A stretch of DNA of 34,111 nt from CBDCEG01 sp965215775 (lineage in GTDB: Bacteria > Pseudomonadota > Gammaproteobacteria > Cardiobacteriales > Ostreibacteriaceae). Under the pieces are notes generated by a model. The model did no database searches and was not told the origin of the DNA. It saw only the letters and a list, made by a program, of their open reading frames with translations. The position numbers and the translations under genes were made by a program. Numbering within the stretch: the first letter of the stretch is position 1; every line of letters begins with the position of its first letter. The DNA lies in the NCBI GenBank assembly GCA_965215775.1, contig CBDCEG010000022.1:1-34111 (forward strand), in the 5' to 3' direction. This document shows, piece after piece, positions 18,297 through 26,851 of this stretch.

Positions 18297-19434
18297 TTGA
18301 TACTCCAAAACTTTTTTCTTTCTTTAATAACAACCACCTAGCAAAAAGCAAACCTAAACCTGTTATCAATAAATACATTGATTTTTCCAAAAGTGTTATT
18401 TCTAAATAATAGTAATAATGAGAAATAAAAGCCAAAAATGAAATTACACCCAAACCAGTAAGAACCAAGTTTGAAGCGGAAAAGCCTAAAACAACAATCA
18501 TAATTGCAACAGCTAGACCATTTATTTTTGCAGATAGAATACCTATTAATATTGCAATAATTAACGCACCTATTTTAAAGCTTAAATTAGGTGTTTTAGA
18601 TTTTTCAAACATCTGCCAAACAACATAACACAACACAATTCCAGACGCCATATCAGTTATATTTCTAATATTATCCACATTCCCTAGCTCATATCTATAT
18701 TGAGAATATGCAAATACATTAAAAAACTCTGTCCCAATTAAGAATACCGTAAGACCATAAGCAATGGCTTGGAAAAGCTCTATTTTTTTTGAGTAACGAA
18801 ATTCATTCACCCAAAACCAAGCGGTTAAAAACATAATAAATAGCATATAAATATATAAATATGGATTAATCAAATAAATAGAGTCTCCCTTAAACTCAAC
18901 AAATATCCTTACAAACACCCCAGAAGCAACAAATGTAACCACAACTCTATGTAAAAAATTTGAAATTATTACTACTAAAATAATCTCAAGCAACCCAAAA
19001 ATTAAAATTTCAATGGGAATACCTCCCAAAGTAGTTCCTAAACTTTCTTGATATTTAAAAAGACCTAAAAAATTAGACTTTAAAATGAAAAGAGAAAAAA
19101 ATATTAAGAATTGTCCAAGTATACTGAGACTAAACCCCATAGTTTCTAGATATGCATTCCTTTTTCTATAAAGAATAGTTCCTCCGACTAAAACTAATAA
19201 ACCCCCAATAATATCAATGATAAAAGCATCAAACGAATTAAGTCCATCAAGTAGAAAGGCAATAAAAATAAAAGCAAAAGAAAATAAAAATATTCCTAGT
19301 ATAAAAATTGATGTGAATAACCCAGCAATAGCAAGCATTGCAGTTACATACCAAGGGTCTTTTATTGTATTTTTAGGTATCTCTCCTTCCACAATACCTT
19401 GATTTTGTAAATCTAACCATAATTTATTTAACAT
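18289..19434 (-). CDS. DUF4401-family polytopic membrane protein
   Basis: A 381-residue protein with a short soluble N-terminus (KLWLDLQNQGIVEGEIP, the typical opening of the family) followed by about a dozen hydrophobic helices; the sequence ends in a short charged tail after LLFARWLLLKKEK. The ribosome site GGAG lies before the ATG. The start overlaps the DUF2157 gene by 11 bases and the end overlaps the GDYXXLXY gene, so the three are translated as one unit. No enzymatic motif is seen. The function of the family is not known to me. Confidence 0.82.
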   Translation of the reverse strand: MLNKLWLDLQNQGIVEGEIPKNTIKDPWYVTAMLAIAGLFTSIFILGIFLFSFAFIFIAFLLDGLNSFDAFIIDIIGGLLVLVGGTILYRKRNAYLETMGFSLSILGQFLIFFSLFILKSNFLGLFKYQESLGTTLGGIPIEILIFGLLEIILVVIISNFLHRVVVTFVASGVFVRIFVEFKGDSIYLINPYLYIYMLFIMFLTAWFWVNEFRYSKKIELFQAIAYGLTVFLIGTEFFNVFAYSQYRYELGNVDNIRNITDMASGIVLCYVVWQMFEKSKTPNLSFKIGALIIAILIGILSAKINGLAVAIMIVVLGFSASNLVLTGLGVISFLAFISHYYYYLEITLLEKSMYLLITGLGLLFARWLLLKKEKSFGVSNV

Positions 19435-20446
19435 TTGATAACTCCTTATTTATTTTCCTAAGCCATATAACTGAAACACCTGTTAAAGTAATAATTACTA
19501 CTACCAAAATTAAGTTACTAAGATCATAAAGTTCAATGCTATAAGAAAAAAGCTTATTAACCAAAATTGATATCAAAATAGTACTCAAAGAAAAACACCA
19601 AATAGCCAACATAAATAAGTTAGGGCGTGCAAATCTATAAAAATATAGCGTTACAATAAACCAGCAAATAATCAGCAATATATATCTTTTATAGCCTTCT
19701 ACCGAATATTGATTTCCTTCAAATATTAAGAACATAGCTAGCGTAGTTATTAGAAATGATGGTGGAATAAATATTAACCTTTTCGCCCAATCAGCATTTA
19801 ACCAATTAAACTTAAGTGAGGAAACCTCCCAAATTAATAAAAAGAGTGCATTTACTAAAAAGAACACTGCAATTATTCCAATATCATCACGGAATAAATT
19901 AAATGTTTTTATGTATAAAGATCCTGATAAGTTAATCAAAGCAATGAACAAAATCCACATAACCACAAACCTACTTATAAAAGCCCAAGGTAATATAAGT
20001 ATTGCCCAATAAAAAAACAGCTCCCAAGGGTCAGCTCCCGTTTGGTATATTTGCCCAAATAAAGCCAGTAAAACTCCAAGAAATATTGATGCAAGCAGCA
20101 AAAACAACTGCCCAAAAACTTCTTTTGTACCACTTTTTTCTGTATATTTTTTCGTATCTTTTGAGGAAACAAATAAATAAGCCAAAATACTAATTCCAAT
20201 GGACACTTCAGCCAATGCAAATTTGCTAAATTTACCCAAATCACTCCAGTTAAATGCAACAAAAAATACAACAGATAAAGCAATTGAAATACTTCCTAAC
20301 CAGAGAAATAAATTTCCAACAAATGTAGACCACTGTTTTGTAGTTGGTCTAATTCCTGCGATTTCTAAGGCTTGCTCAACCTTACCACTTGGTATTTTCC
20401 CTTGTTCTATTAAGTCTATTATAAAACTTCGCGATGTTTTAAGCAT
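19424..20446 (-). CDS. DUF2157-family polytopic membrane protein
   Basis: A 340-residue protein. The N-terminal 40 residues form a soluble helical module (FIIDLIEQGKIPSGKVEQAL), then come FVGNLFLWLGSISIALSVVF, FNWSDLGKFSKFALAE and about nine further hydrophobic helices, the pattern of DUF2157. The ATG follows AAAGGA at suitable distance. It is the first gene of the three-gene unit DUF2157, DUF4401, GDYXXLXY. The role is unknown; the conserved trio suggests a membrane complex, and nothing in the sequence identifies a substrate. Confidence 0.83.
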   Translation of the reverse strand: MLKTSRSFIIDLIEQGKIPSGKVEQALEIAGIRPTTKQWSTFVGNLFLWLGSISIALSVVFFVAFNWSDLGKFSKFALAEVSIGISILAYLFVSSKDTKKYTEKSGTKEVFGQLFLLLASIFLGVLLALFGQIYQTGADPWELFFYWAILILPWAFISRFVVMWILFIALINLSGSLYIKTFNLFRDDIGIIAVFFLVNALFLLIWEVSSLKFNWLNADWAKRLIFIPPSFLITTLAMFLIFEGNQYSVEGYKRYILLIICWFIVTLYFYRFARPNLFMLAIWCFSLSTILISILVNKLFSYSIELYDLSNLILVVVIITLTGVSVIWLRKINKELSNVK

Positions 20447-20613
20447 ATAGATTTATCCTTTAATTATTATTAAATACAAACTCTATTCTAACATAACTAA
20501 AAAACCCAGTGTAATGGTTCAATTTTATGGAGAAGAGTTAGTAGTGCCGTTGGATGAAAATACTTTAATTGTATAGCATTATTTTTACGCACAGCAGTTA
20601 AGGTTTGGTAAGC

Positions 20614-20649
20614 GCCATCATTTGCACTTAAGAGTGAACAAATGATGGC
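20614..20649. repeat. long imperfect hairpin in the spacer between the lipoprotein gene and the DUF2157 operon
   Basis: An 11-bp perfect outer stem, GCCATCATTTG at 20614-20624 with CAAATGATGGC at 20639-20649, and an inner 4-bp stem CACT/AGTG with loop TAAG; two unpaired A lie on one side. Neither strand has a following T run, so it is not a standard terminator. A second AT-only stem (AACTAAT/ATTAGTT, 20654-20671) lies next to it. The surrounding spacer, 20447-20695, shows no gene I can support. Confidence 0.7.
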
Positions 20650-20695
20650 TAAGAACTAATTGATATTAGTTTTGTTTATTTTAGAGTTGAACCGC

Positions 20696-21373
20696 TTAGT
20701 TTATTGGCTTCCAGATGTTTTTTGAGACTTTTTTACCAGTGATTTCTTTTATAAGATTAAACATAAGTTCATTTTCAGATTCCCCAGATATTTTAATAAG
20801 CATCTTTAAGTCAGAGTTACTACTTTTTATAAGCGGAACTAAATTTAATTTCCAAGTATCTTCTTTGATAAAGTCAAATTTATTTAATTTAATCTTACTG
20901 TCTGTTATCTTAGCAACGGCTTTATTTCCAGAAATTTTAATATCACCTAGCATTGCCCTAGAAGTGTCACTTCTCCCAACCAAGTTATGATTGACAAAGT
21001 AAATAAATGTAGATTTCCCATCCATTTTTTTCAGCTTATTTTTAGATATATTATGTCTCATTAAAAGAACACTCATCTTATTAAGAGGTTGAAGCTTTTC
21101 TAATGTTTTTTTGTTAGCATTTAAAGACCAATCAATATACTTTTTATATAACTCAATTGTGCCTTTACTAACAAAATTAACCGCTTTCTCTCCATCTGAA
21201 AAAACAATTGCTTCTTTATATTGCTTAAATACACTAGGTATGTCCGCACTCTTTAAAACCTCACTAGAAGTAGAAGAGTTATTAGAATTACTTTTAGGAT
21301 TAGTAGTAGAGGAATTTTTAGCACATCCAGTTAAAGACAGGCAAAAAACAAATATTGTAATGATTTTAGTCAT
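20696..21373 (-). CDS. lipoprotein of unknown function
   Basis: A 225-residue lipoprotein: signal MTKIITIFVFCLSLTGC with lipobox LTGC, then a Ser/Asn-rich linker and a soluble domain of about 180 residues. The domain opens with ADIPSVFKQYKEAIVFSDGE and ends with an EDTWKLNLVPLI-type strand; this layout resembles NTF2-like or DUF4878-type lipoproteins, but I cannot assign a family. The ATG at 21373 follows GGAG; an in-frame TTG at 21385 is less likely. The ancestral position was directly after rnr, before the 307-base duplication separated the two. Confidence 0.75.
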   Translation of the reverse strand: MTKIITIFVFCLSLTGCAKNSSTTNPKSNSNNSSTSSEVLKSADIPSVFKQYKEAIVFSDGEKAVNFVSKGTIELYKKYIDWSLNANKKTLEKLQPLNKMSVLLMRHNISKNKLKKMDGKSTFIYFVNHNLVGRSDTSRAMLGDIKISGNKAVAKITDSKIKLNKFDFIKEDTWKLNLVPLIKSSNSDLKMLIKISGESENELMFNLIKEITGKKVSKNIWKPIN

Positions 21374-21931
21374 AATTTTCTCCAAATTAAATTAGTTTTA
21401 AATTCTTATTATCACATAAACCAAATTACTTAGGTAAATATTTCTCAGTTAGTAAAAAGTCTATTTTTCTATCATCAATATTTACGCCACTTACAATAAC
21501 TTCAACTTTATCGCCTGTTTTATAGACTTTGCTAGTTCGCTCTCCAATTAATTTATTTTGCTCTTGGTCAAAATAAAAATAATCGCCATCTAAGGAGCTT
21601 GGATGAATTATCCCATCAACAAACTTAGCACATCCAGTTAAAGACAGGCAAAAAACAAATATTGTAATGATTTTAGTCATAATTTTCTCCAAATTAAATT
21701 AGTTTTAAATTCTTATTATCACATAAACCAAATTACTTAGGTAAATATTTCTCAGTTAGTAAAAAGTCTATTTTTCTATCATCAATATTTACGCCACTTA
21801 CAATAGCTTCAACTTTATCGCCTGTTTTATAGACTTTGCTAGTTCGCTCTCCAATTAATTTATTTTGCTCTTGGTCAAAATGAAAATAATCTCCATCCAA
21901 GGTGCTTATATGAATTAGCCCATCAATAAAT
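21318..21931. repeat. tandem duplication, two 307-base copies spanning the rnr 3' end and the lipoprotein 5' end
   Basis: Copy A is 21318-21624 and copy B 21625-21931, offset 307. Each holds, in minus-strand order, the last part of rnr, the 40-base spacer and the first about 20 codons of the lipoprotein gene. By eye about 250 bases differ at one position (21474 region, a/g), while the last about 60 bases (rnr-proximal end) hold about nine substitutions. Confidence 0.9.
21426..21680 (-). CDS. chimeric small lipoprotein: lipoprotein signal peptide fused to the RNase R C-terminus
   Basis: An open frame of 84 residues. Residues 1-19 (MTKIITIFVFCLSLTGCAK) are identical to the start of the neighbouring lipoprotein, including ribosome site and lipobox. 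From residue 20 (FVDGIIHPSSLDGDYFYF) to the end (FLLTEKYLPK) it matches the last part of the S1 domain of RNase R. It arose by the tandem duplication at 21318-21931. The frame has stayed open across the junction. Several substitutions relative to rnr lie just after the junction (for example IHIST to IHPSS). If made, it would be a lipid-anchored half S1 domain outside the cytoplasm, which has no evident RNA-related function. It may be a young gene or an accidental product. Confidence 0.7.
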   Translation of the reverse strand: MTKIITIFVFCLSLTGCAKFVDGIIHPSSLDGDYFYFDQEQNKLIGERTSKVYKTGDKVEVIVSGVNIDDRKIDFLLTEKYLPK

Positions 21932-23922
21932 TCTTCATCAAGTGTTGCAAATAATCCAAAACTGGTAACACTAGAAAGTGTTGCCGCAAATGTTTGACCA
22001 ACTTTTGATTGCATATATTCACATTTCAAAAAGCCAATAACATCATAACTTGCATCATCAGCACGCCTTTCAGCCATTGAGCAATGTTTTCCAAGCAGCT
22101 GCATTTCTTCCAAGCTATAAGAATAAAGAGAGCCTTTGAAATTATTAACATGTTTTATTGCACGATGAACCAATAAATCTGGATAACGCCTAATTGGTGA
22201 AGTAAAGTGTGCATAATTATCCAAAGCTAAACCAAAATGCCCTAGATTTTCAGCTTCATAAACAGCCTGTTGCATTGAACGAAGCACCATAATTTGCAAA
22301 TAATCAAAGTCTTCTCTATCTTTTATTAAATGCATAACTTCTGCTAACTGGCTTGGTAAAACTTCCTCAGTTGCTTTTAGTTTTATATTTATTTTTGCAA
22401 GCACGGCGGTTAGTTTTTCCAACCTTTCTTTGGTTGGTCCCTCGTGATTTCTGAAAAGTGCAACTGGTTTTGATTTACCTGTTTGTTTTATTAGAAATTT
22501 AGCAGCAGAGACATTTGCCCTAACCATAAACTCTTCAATTAATTTATGTGATTCTAAGCTTTTTCTAGCAAAAATATGCTCAATTTTTCCAGAAGCATCA
22601 TATTCAAACTCAGCCTCAACTGTTCTAAAATCAATTGCTCCTCTATTATCTCTTTGCTTTCTAAGTATTTGATATAATTCTTTTAAAACTTTCAAATCTG
22701 GAATTATATTTTTATAATCATTTTCCAAAACTGGGTTATTTAAAAATAAAACTTCCTCAACTGCTTCATAAGTAAGCCTTGCATGAGAGTGCATAACTGC
22801 ATCATAAAACTTACTTCTTTTAATATTTCCAGAGTTATCAATTAACATTTCACAAACAATACAAAGCCTATCAACATTAGGGTTTAGTGAGCAAAGTCCA
22901 TTTGAAAGTTTTTCTGGAAGCATAGGAATAACACGGTTTGGAAAATAAACTGAAGTTCCTCTATTTACCGCTTCTTTATCTAATTCTGAATTTTTCTCAA
23001 CATAATGAGCAACATCAGCGATTGCAACATATAAAACATAACCAGTTTTAGTCTTTTTGGCATAAACTGCATCATCAAAATCCCTTGCTGTAATTCCATC
23101 AATTGTAACCAGTGGCAAGCTTCTAAGATCAACTCTATTTTCATAGTCTGACTCAATCAAATCATCAGGAATTGCAGCAGTTTCTTTGATTAGTTCATCA
23201 GACCATTTATTTGGTAAATTATGGCTTGCAATTGCAATATCTATTTCCAAACCCGCGTCCATATAATCGCCCAAAACTCTTATAATATCACCACAAATTG
23301 GTTTTCTTGGAGTTGGATAATCAGTGATTTTCACTTCAACGATTTGATTGGTTTTTGCATTAGTTGTTTTTAAGTTATTTATATGAATTTTCTGATGAAT
23401 TCTTCTGTTTTCAGCTTGAACAGTAACCATTCCATATTTTTCAACGAGTTTACCGATTATTATTTCATTTGCTCGCTCAATAACTCTAATAATTTTACCT
23501 TCTTTTTTATCGCCTCTTCCACCAGGAAGAGTAACCGCTTCAACGATATCAGAATGCATAACTTGTCGCATTTCTTTATTTGATAAATATAAATCAATAC
23601 CACCTTCATTAGGAACAAAAAAACCATAGCCCTCTGAATGAGCAATAATTTTACCAATTTGAGTTTTAAGTTTTTTGGCAACTTTATATTTTTTATTTTT
23701 CCTTTTTTCTATTTGCAAATCTTTAGTCATTGCTTTTAAACGATATTTCAGAGTTTCTTTTTCAGCACTATTTAGTCCAAAAATATTCGCAATAGCTGAA
23801 AATGACATTGCTTTTTTAGACTTTTTCAAGGTTTCTAAAATAAACTCTCTACTTGGAACAGGGTTTGGATATTTTTTCTGTTCTAATTTATATTTCGGAT
23901 CTTTTTTTCTCCAATTTTTCAT
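21733..23922 (-). CDS. rnr: ribonuclease R
   Basis: Processive 3'-5' exoribonuclease of the RNase II/R family, acting in the cytosol on structured RNA. It is 729 residues. An N-terminal helix-turn-helix (KAMSFSAIANIFGL) is followed by cold-shock domains (KIIAHSEGYGFFVPNEGG), then the RNB catalytic domain with ITARDFDDAVYA (metal-binding Asp residues), YFPNRVIPMLPE, and HFTSPIRRYPDLLVHRAI. A C-terminal S1 domain follows (SSVTSFGLFATL). The usual Lys-rich tail is absent and the protein ends directly after the S1 domain. AAGAAG upstream may serve as ribosome site. Its 3' end has been duplicated into the chimeric gene downstream; the rnr copy itself is intact. Confidence 0.95.
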   Translation of the reverse strand: MKNWRKKDPKYKLEQKKYPNPVPSREFILETLKKSKKAMSFSAIANIFGLNSAEKETLKYRLKAMTKDLQIEKRKNKKYKVAKKLKTQIGKIIAHSEGYGFFVPNEGGIDLYLSNKEMRQVMHSDIVEAVTLPGGRGDKKEGKIIRVIERANEIIIGKLVEKYGMVTVQAENRRIHQKIHINNLKTTNAKTNQIVEVKITDYPTPRKPICGDIIRVLGDYMDAGLEIDIAIASHNLPNKWSDELIKETAAIPDDLIESDYENRVDLRSLPLVTIDGITARDFDDAVYAKKTKTGYVLYVAIADVAHYVEKNSELDKEAVNRGTSVYFPNRVIPMLPEKLSNGLCSLNPNVDRLCIVCEMLIDNSGNIKRSKFYDAVMHSHARLTYEAVEEVLFLNNPVLENDYKNIIPDLKVLKELYQILRKQRDNRGAIDFRTVEAEFEYDASGKIEHIFARKSLESHKLIEEFMVRANVSAAKFLIKQTGKSKPVALFRNHEGPTKERLEKLTAVLAKINIKLKATEEVLPSQLAEVMHLIKDREDFDYLQIMVLRSMQQAVYEAENLGHFGLALDNYAHFTSPIRRYPDLLVHRAIKHVNNFKGSLYSYSLEEMQLLGKHCSMAERRADDASYDVIGFLKCEYMQSKVGQTFAATLSSVTSFGLFATLDEEFIDGLIHISTLDGDYFHFDQEQNKLIGERTSKVYKTGDKVEAIVSGVNIDDRKIDFLLTEKYLPK

Positions 23923-23958
23923 AATTTACTCTTCTTTTGTTTTTTTATTTTATTTTGT

Positions 23959-23987
23959 TTTACAGGCTTAGATAAATGTGTTAATCT
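23959..23987 (+). promoter_or_regulatory. candidate promoter of tRNA-Ser
   Basis: TTTACA at 23959-23964 and TAATCT at 23982-23987 are separated by 17 bases and followed by a GC-rich stretch (GCCC), about 40 bases before the tRNA. A GC-rich discriminator is typical of stable-RNA promoters. Confidence 0.45.
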
Positions 23988-24028
23988 TTGCCCTCGTTTT
24001 TAGGTTTTTTGTTTCTTAGAAACGACTC

Positions 24029-24121
24029 GGAGAGTTGGCTGAGTGGTCGAAAGCGCTCCCCTGCTAAGGGAGTATATGGTTTATAGCTGTATCGAGGGTT
24101 CGAATCCCTCACTCTCCGCCA
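24029..24121 (+). tRNA. tRNA-Ser (anticodon GCU), CCA encoded
   Basis: Acceptor stem GGAGAGT (24029-24035) pairs with ACTCTCC (24111-24117), followed by discriminator G and encoded CCA. The anticodon stem CTCCC/GGGAG encloses CTGCTAA with anticodon GCT at 24063-24065. A long variable arm and the T arm GAGGG-TTCGAAT-CCCTC are as expected for a class II serine tRNA reading AGC/AGU. Confidence 0.96.
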
Positions 24122-24172
24122 TTTTCATAGTTTTCATGTTATTTCCTTTTGCTAAATCTTTAGGCTGAAATT

Positions 24173-25252
24173 TTAGTTCCAGTTTTCAGATTTAGCTTTT
24201 TCAATACTTATCCAGCCAGAAAACCTCTTACTCCAAACCAACATACTAATATCTATTGATTTTTCTTCAATCATATTATCTATTTCAATAATTGAATAAG
24301 GACCTTTTCTTTCGCCCATAATCATAAGGTAATATATTTTCTCTCTTTTTTGTACATTTTCATTTACTTCTATTTGCGGAACAATAACTGGTTGAATTTC
24401 TTCAACTTCAACATTTTCAATAATTTTTTCTTTATTTTCTTTTGTAGTTATTGTCTCTTGTTGCTTAACTTCTTCAAGCTTTGGCTCAACTTTTTGCAAA
24501 GCTTCTTCTTCAATTATATCTTTTATTTCTACATTTTTATCTTCTGCATTTAGAACTTTATTTTTCACATCTTGTGGTAGAGATATTTTACTTATATTCA
24601 GTTTCTTAAGTTTAAAGCCTTGTTTTAAAACCTTAAGCCCTAATTCGTTTTTTATATCACGCAAAATATTTTGATAACCTTCAAGCAATTCAACCAACTC
24701 TACTTTTGAGCTAGTGATTTCTTTTGCCAAACCCTCTAGCAACTCTTGTGTTAAATTATTAATTGATACATTTATATCAAATTTATTCTCTAGCATTTGA
24801 ATTAGAAAGTATTTTATGTTTTCAATTGAAAGAGAATAACTTCCAGCAACTTTTATACTTGTTTTACCAAATTTTTTATCTTTTACAGATATATTTTTAG
24901 AAGTATTCCAAGAAACATTAGTTTCATTTTCAGTGCTAAAAAAATAAATATCAGCTTCAAATGGATTCTCATTTCCATCCCAATTTTGCAATTTTGATAA
25001 AAGAGGTGCTCCTGAATTATCAAGCAAATATATTCCAGGGAAAAAGATATCAGCTAATTTATTCTCCTGAACTAGAATTGCAATTTGATTTTTATTAACT
25101 TTTAAATTTGCTCCATAATGGATTTTTTTTGAGCCACAGTTATATTTAGAAGCAAGAGTAGTTTCATTTCTGAACTTGTATTCAATGCTTTTTATACAGC
25201 TACTAAAAATGTTTGCGAAAATGTTACCGAATATATTATTTAAAACTGACAT
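24173..25252 (-). CDS. SPFH-domain protein with C-terminal GYF_2 domain
   Basis: A 359-residue soluble protein without a membrane segment. Residues about 30-225 resemble the SPFH-type domain of the YdjI/virion-core-like group: VNKNQIAILVQENKLADIFF, PGIYLLDNSGAPLLSKLQNW and ADIYFFSTENETNVSWNT. A Glu-rich linker (about 235-305) follows. The C-terminal about 50 residues form a GYF_2-type module with YYLMIMGERKGPYS and MLVWSKRFSGWIS, a predicted proline-rich peptide binder. SPFH proteins form membrane-associated oligomeric scaffolds. The start is the ATG at 25252 with AGGT upstream. Partners are unknown and no membrane-remodelling partner is adjacent. It is divergent from rng. Confidence 0.75.
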   Translation of the reverse strand: MSVLNNIFGNIFANIFSSCIKSIEYKFRNETTLASKYNCGSKKIHYGANLKVNKNQIAILVQENKLADIFFPGIYLLDNSGAPLLSKLQNWDGNENPFEADIYFFSTENETNVSWNTSKNISVKDKKFGKTSIKVAGSYSLSIENIKYFLIQMLENKFDINVSINNLTQELLEGLAKEITSSKVELVELLEGYQNILRDIKNELGLKVLKQGFKLKKLNISKISLPQDVKNKVLNAEDKNVEIKDIIEEEALQKVEPKLEEVKQQETITTKENKEKIIENVEVEEIQPVIVPQIEVNENVQKREKIYYLMIMGERKGPYSIIEIDNMIEEKSIDISMLVWSKRFSGWISIEKAKSENWN

Positions 25253-25327
25253 AAGATTACCTAGATATTTTTATCTATTTATTCTACTATGAATTCTCCA
25301 ATTTTTGAATTTTTGATACATAAAAGA

Positions 25328-26589
25328 ATGAAACAACTACAAATCTTAATAAAAAACACACACAAATCAACTGCAATTGCAGTTTTAGAAGATGATACTT
25401 TATATAATTTTTTTATTGAAAATAACTACAATAAATCTATAAAAAACAATATATACAAGGGAAAAGTGACTAGGATTGTTACAGGTTTGGACGCTGTTTT
25501 TGTTGATATTGGTCTTGAAAAAGATGCTTTTTTACAAGCCAAAGATTGTTTGGAAAATAAATCTAAAAATACAAAAAAATACAAAATTTCAAGTTTATTT
25601 AATTTAGGTAAAGAAATTATTGTGCAAGTTTCAAAGACCCTATTTCTTCAAAAGGAGCTAAATTGACAACTGATATTGCTATTGCTTCACATAGCTTAGT
25701 TTTATTGCCTTATTCAGAGTTAATAGGTGTTTCGGGCTCAATTTCAAAAGATACTCAAAAGAAAAAATTAAAAAATATAATTAAAAATTTAACCAAAGAG
25801 CTTCCTAAACGCGGCTATATTATAAGAACTGCTTTTAATGAAAACTCTGAAGAAGGTTTTAAAAAAGACTTAAGTTATTTAAATAATTTATGGAAATCAA
25901 TTAAAGAAGAAGCAAAAATATCCAAACCACAATCACTAATTCATAACGAACTACCGATTTACCTTAGGGTTATTAGAGATAATTTGAGTGAATTTTTGGA
26001 ATCTAATAACTATGAAATTACAAGTATTCAAACTGATAATGAAAAACAAAACCAAGATATACAAAATTATTTAAATAATTTCTTCCCAAATAAAGCCAAT
26101 ATTGTAAGTATCTTTGATAAAGAGACTGATATTTTTGATACAGAAAAAAACATAAATAAACAAGTTCAAAATTTACTTAATCCGAAAGTAGAACTAAAAT
26201 CAGGTGCTTTTTTAATTATTGAACAAACCCAAGCTTTGACTTCAATTGATGTAAATACTGGCAAATTTATCGGTAAAAAAGATAAAGAAAAAACTATTTT
26301 AAAAGTTAATTTAGAGGCTTGTTTACAAATATCTTATCAATTAAAACTAAGAAAAATAGGTGGAATTATAGTCATTGATTTTATTGATATGCAAAAAAAA
26401 TCAGATAAAAAATTAGTTTTAGAAGAGTTAGAAAAATATCTAGTTACTAATTTCAAAAAATATAAATTATCACCTATTTCAAATTTAGGTTTAGTTGAGC
26501 TAAGCATTCAGAGAAAAGGAAAATCCATTTCTGAAATAATGTGTAAGCCTTGTCATAATTGCAATTCAACAGGATTTATTTGTAAGTAA
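25328..26589 (+). pseudogene. rng: ribonuclease G, one-base frameshift and short C-terminus
   Basis: Two open segments (to 25666, and from about 25640 to 26589) form one RNase E/G-type protein of about 420 residues if one A is added to the AAA at 25633-25635; the restored join reads IIVQVSKDPISSKGAKLTTD, a standard RNase G block. The first part carries the S1 region (IYKGKVTRIVTGLDAVFVDI); the second has LTSIDVNTGKFIG and GGIIVIDFIDMQKKSDKK with the two catalytic Asp positions. The zinc-link Cys pattern CKPCHNC is followed by a stop within eight codons, whereas family members continue for some 40-50 residues. I take the ATG at 25328 as start because the family begins there; 25289 is an alternative. 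As read, no full enzyme is made. Confidence 0.85.
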
Positions 26590-26741
26590 TAGACCAGTTA
26601 TTGGAAATAATTAGATAAAAAGAAACAAAGCGATGAAGTTATAAATCTTATGCTTTTTATGATACTTACAACATAAAAGAAGGCGATAAAATGTATCGTA
26701 AACCATCGGAAAGAGTTAGTAGTATGTGGTAGAAATAGTTT

Positions 26742-26785
26742 TTAAACTTTAGGTGGTAAGTTTTATTTACTGCCTAAAGGTTTAA
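26742..26785. terminator. hairpin between convergent rng and the M50/HlyD gene, terminator-like
   Basis: TTAAAC-TTTAGG-TG-GTAA (26742-26759) pairs with TTAC-TG-CCTAAA-GTTTAA (26767-26785), with two G-U pairs and one bulged G; the loop is 7 bases. The plus-strand side is followed by a moderately T-rich stretch. It probably ends transcription of rng and perhaps of the convergent gene. The rest of 26590-26851 has short open stretches but no gene I can support. Confidence 0.5.
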
Positions 26786-26851
26786 CTTCTTTATTTGATA
26801 TTATTTAATACATTAACTCTAAAGCTCTTTAACTTTATAAACTATACCTTT

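Noticed and set aside
19975..20450. Open frames on both strands within the DUF2157 gene
   Set aside because: They overlap a conserved membrane-protein gene entirely and show no own start signals.
20514..20576. A 20-codon open frame (MVQFYGEELVVPLDENTLIV)
   Set aside because: It looks slightly coding-like but is too short, with no ribosome site; it could be a relic, but nothing supports a gene.
20533..26723. A shared 13-mer (AAGAGTTAGTAGT) at 20533-20545 and 26711-26723, both near hairpins
   Set aside because: Matches of this length are expected by chance in an AT-rich 34-kb sequence, and spacing to the hairpins differs.
26660..26733. Open stretch after rng ending in MYRKPSERVSSMW
   Set aside because: It has no upstream continuation beyond a few codons and no recognisable family; it may be a gene relic but cannot be supported.
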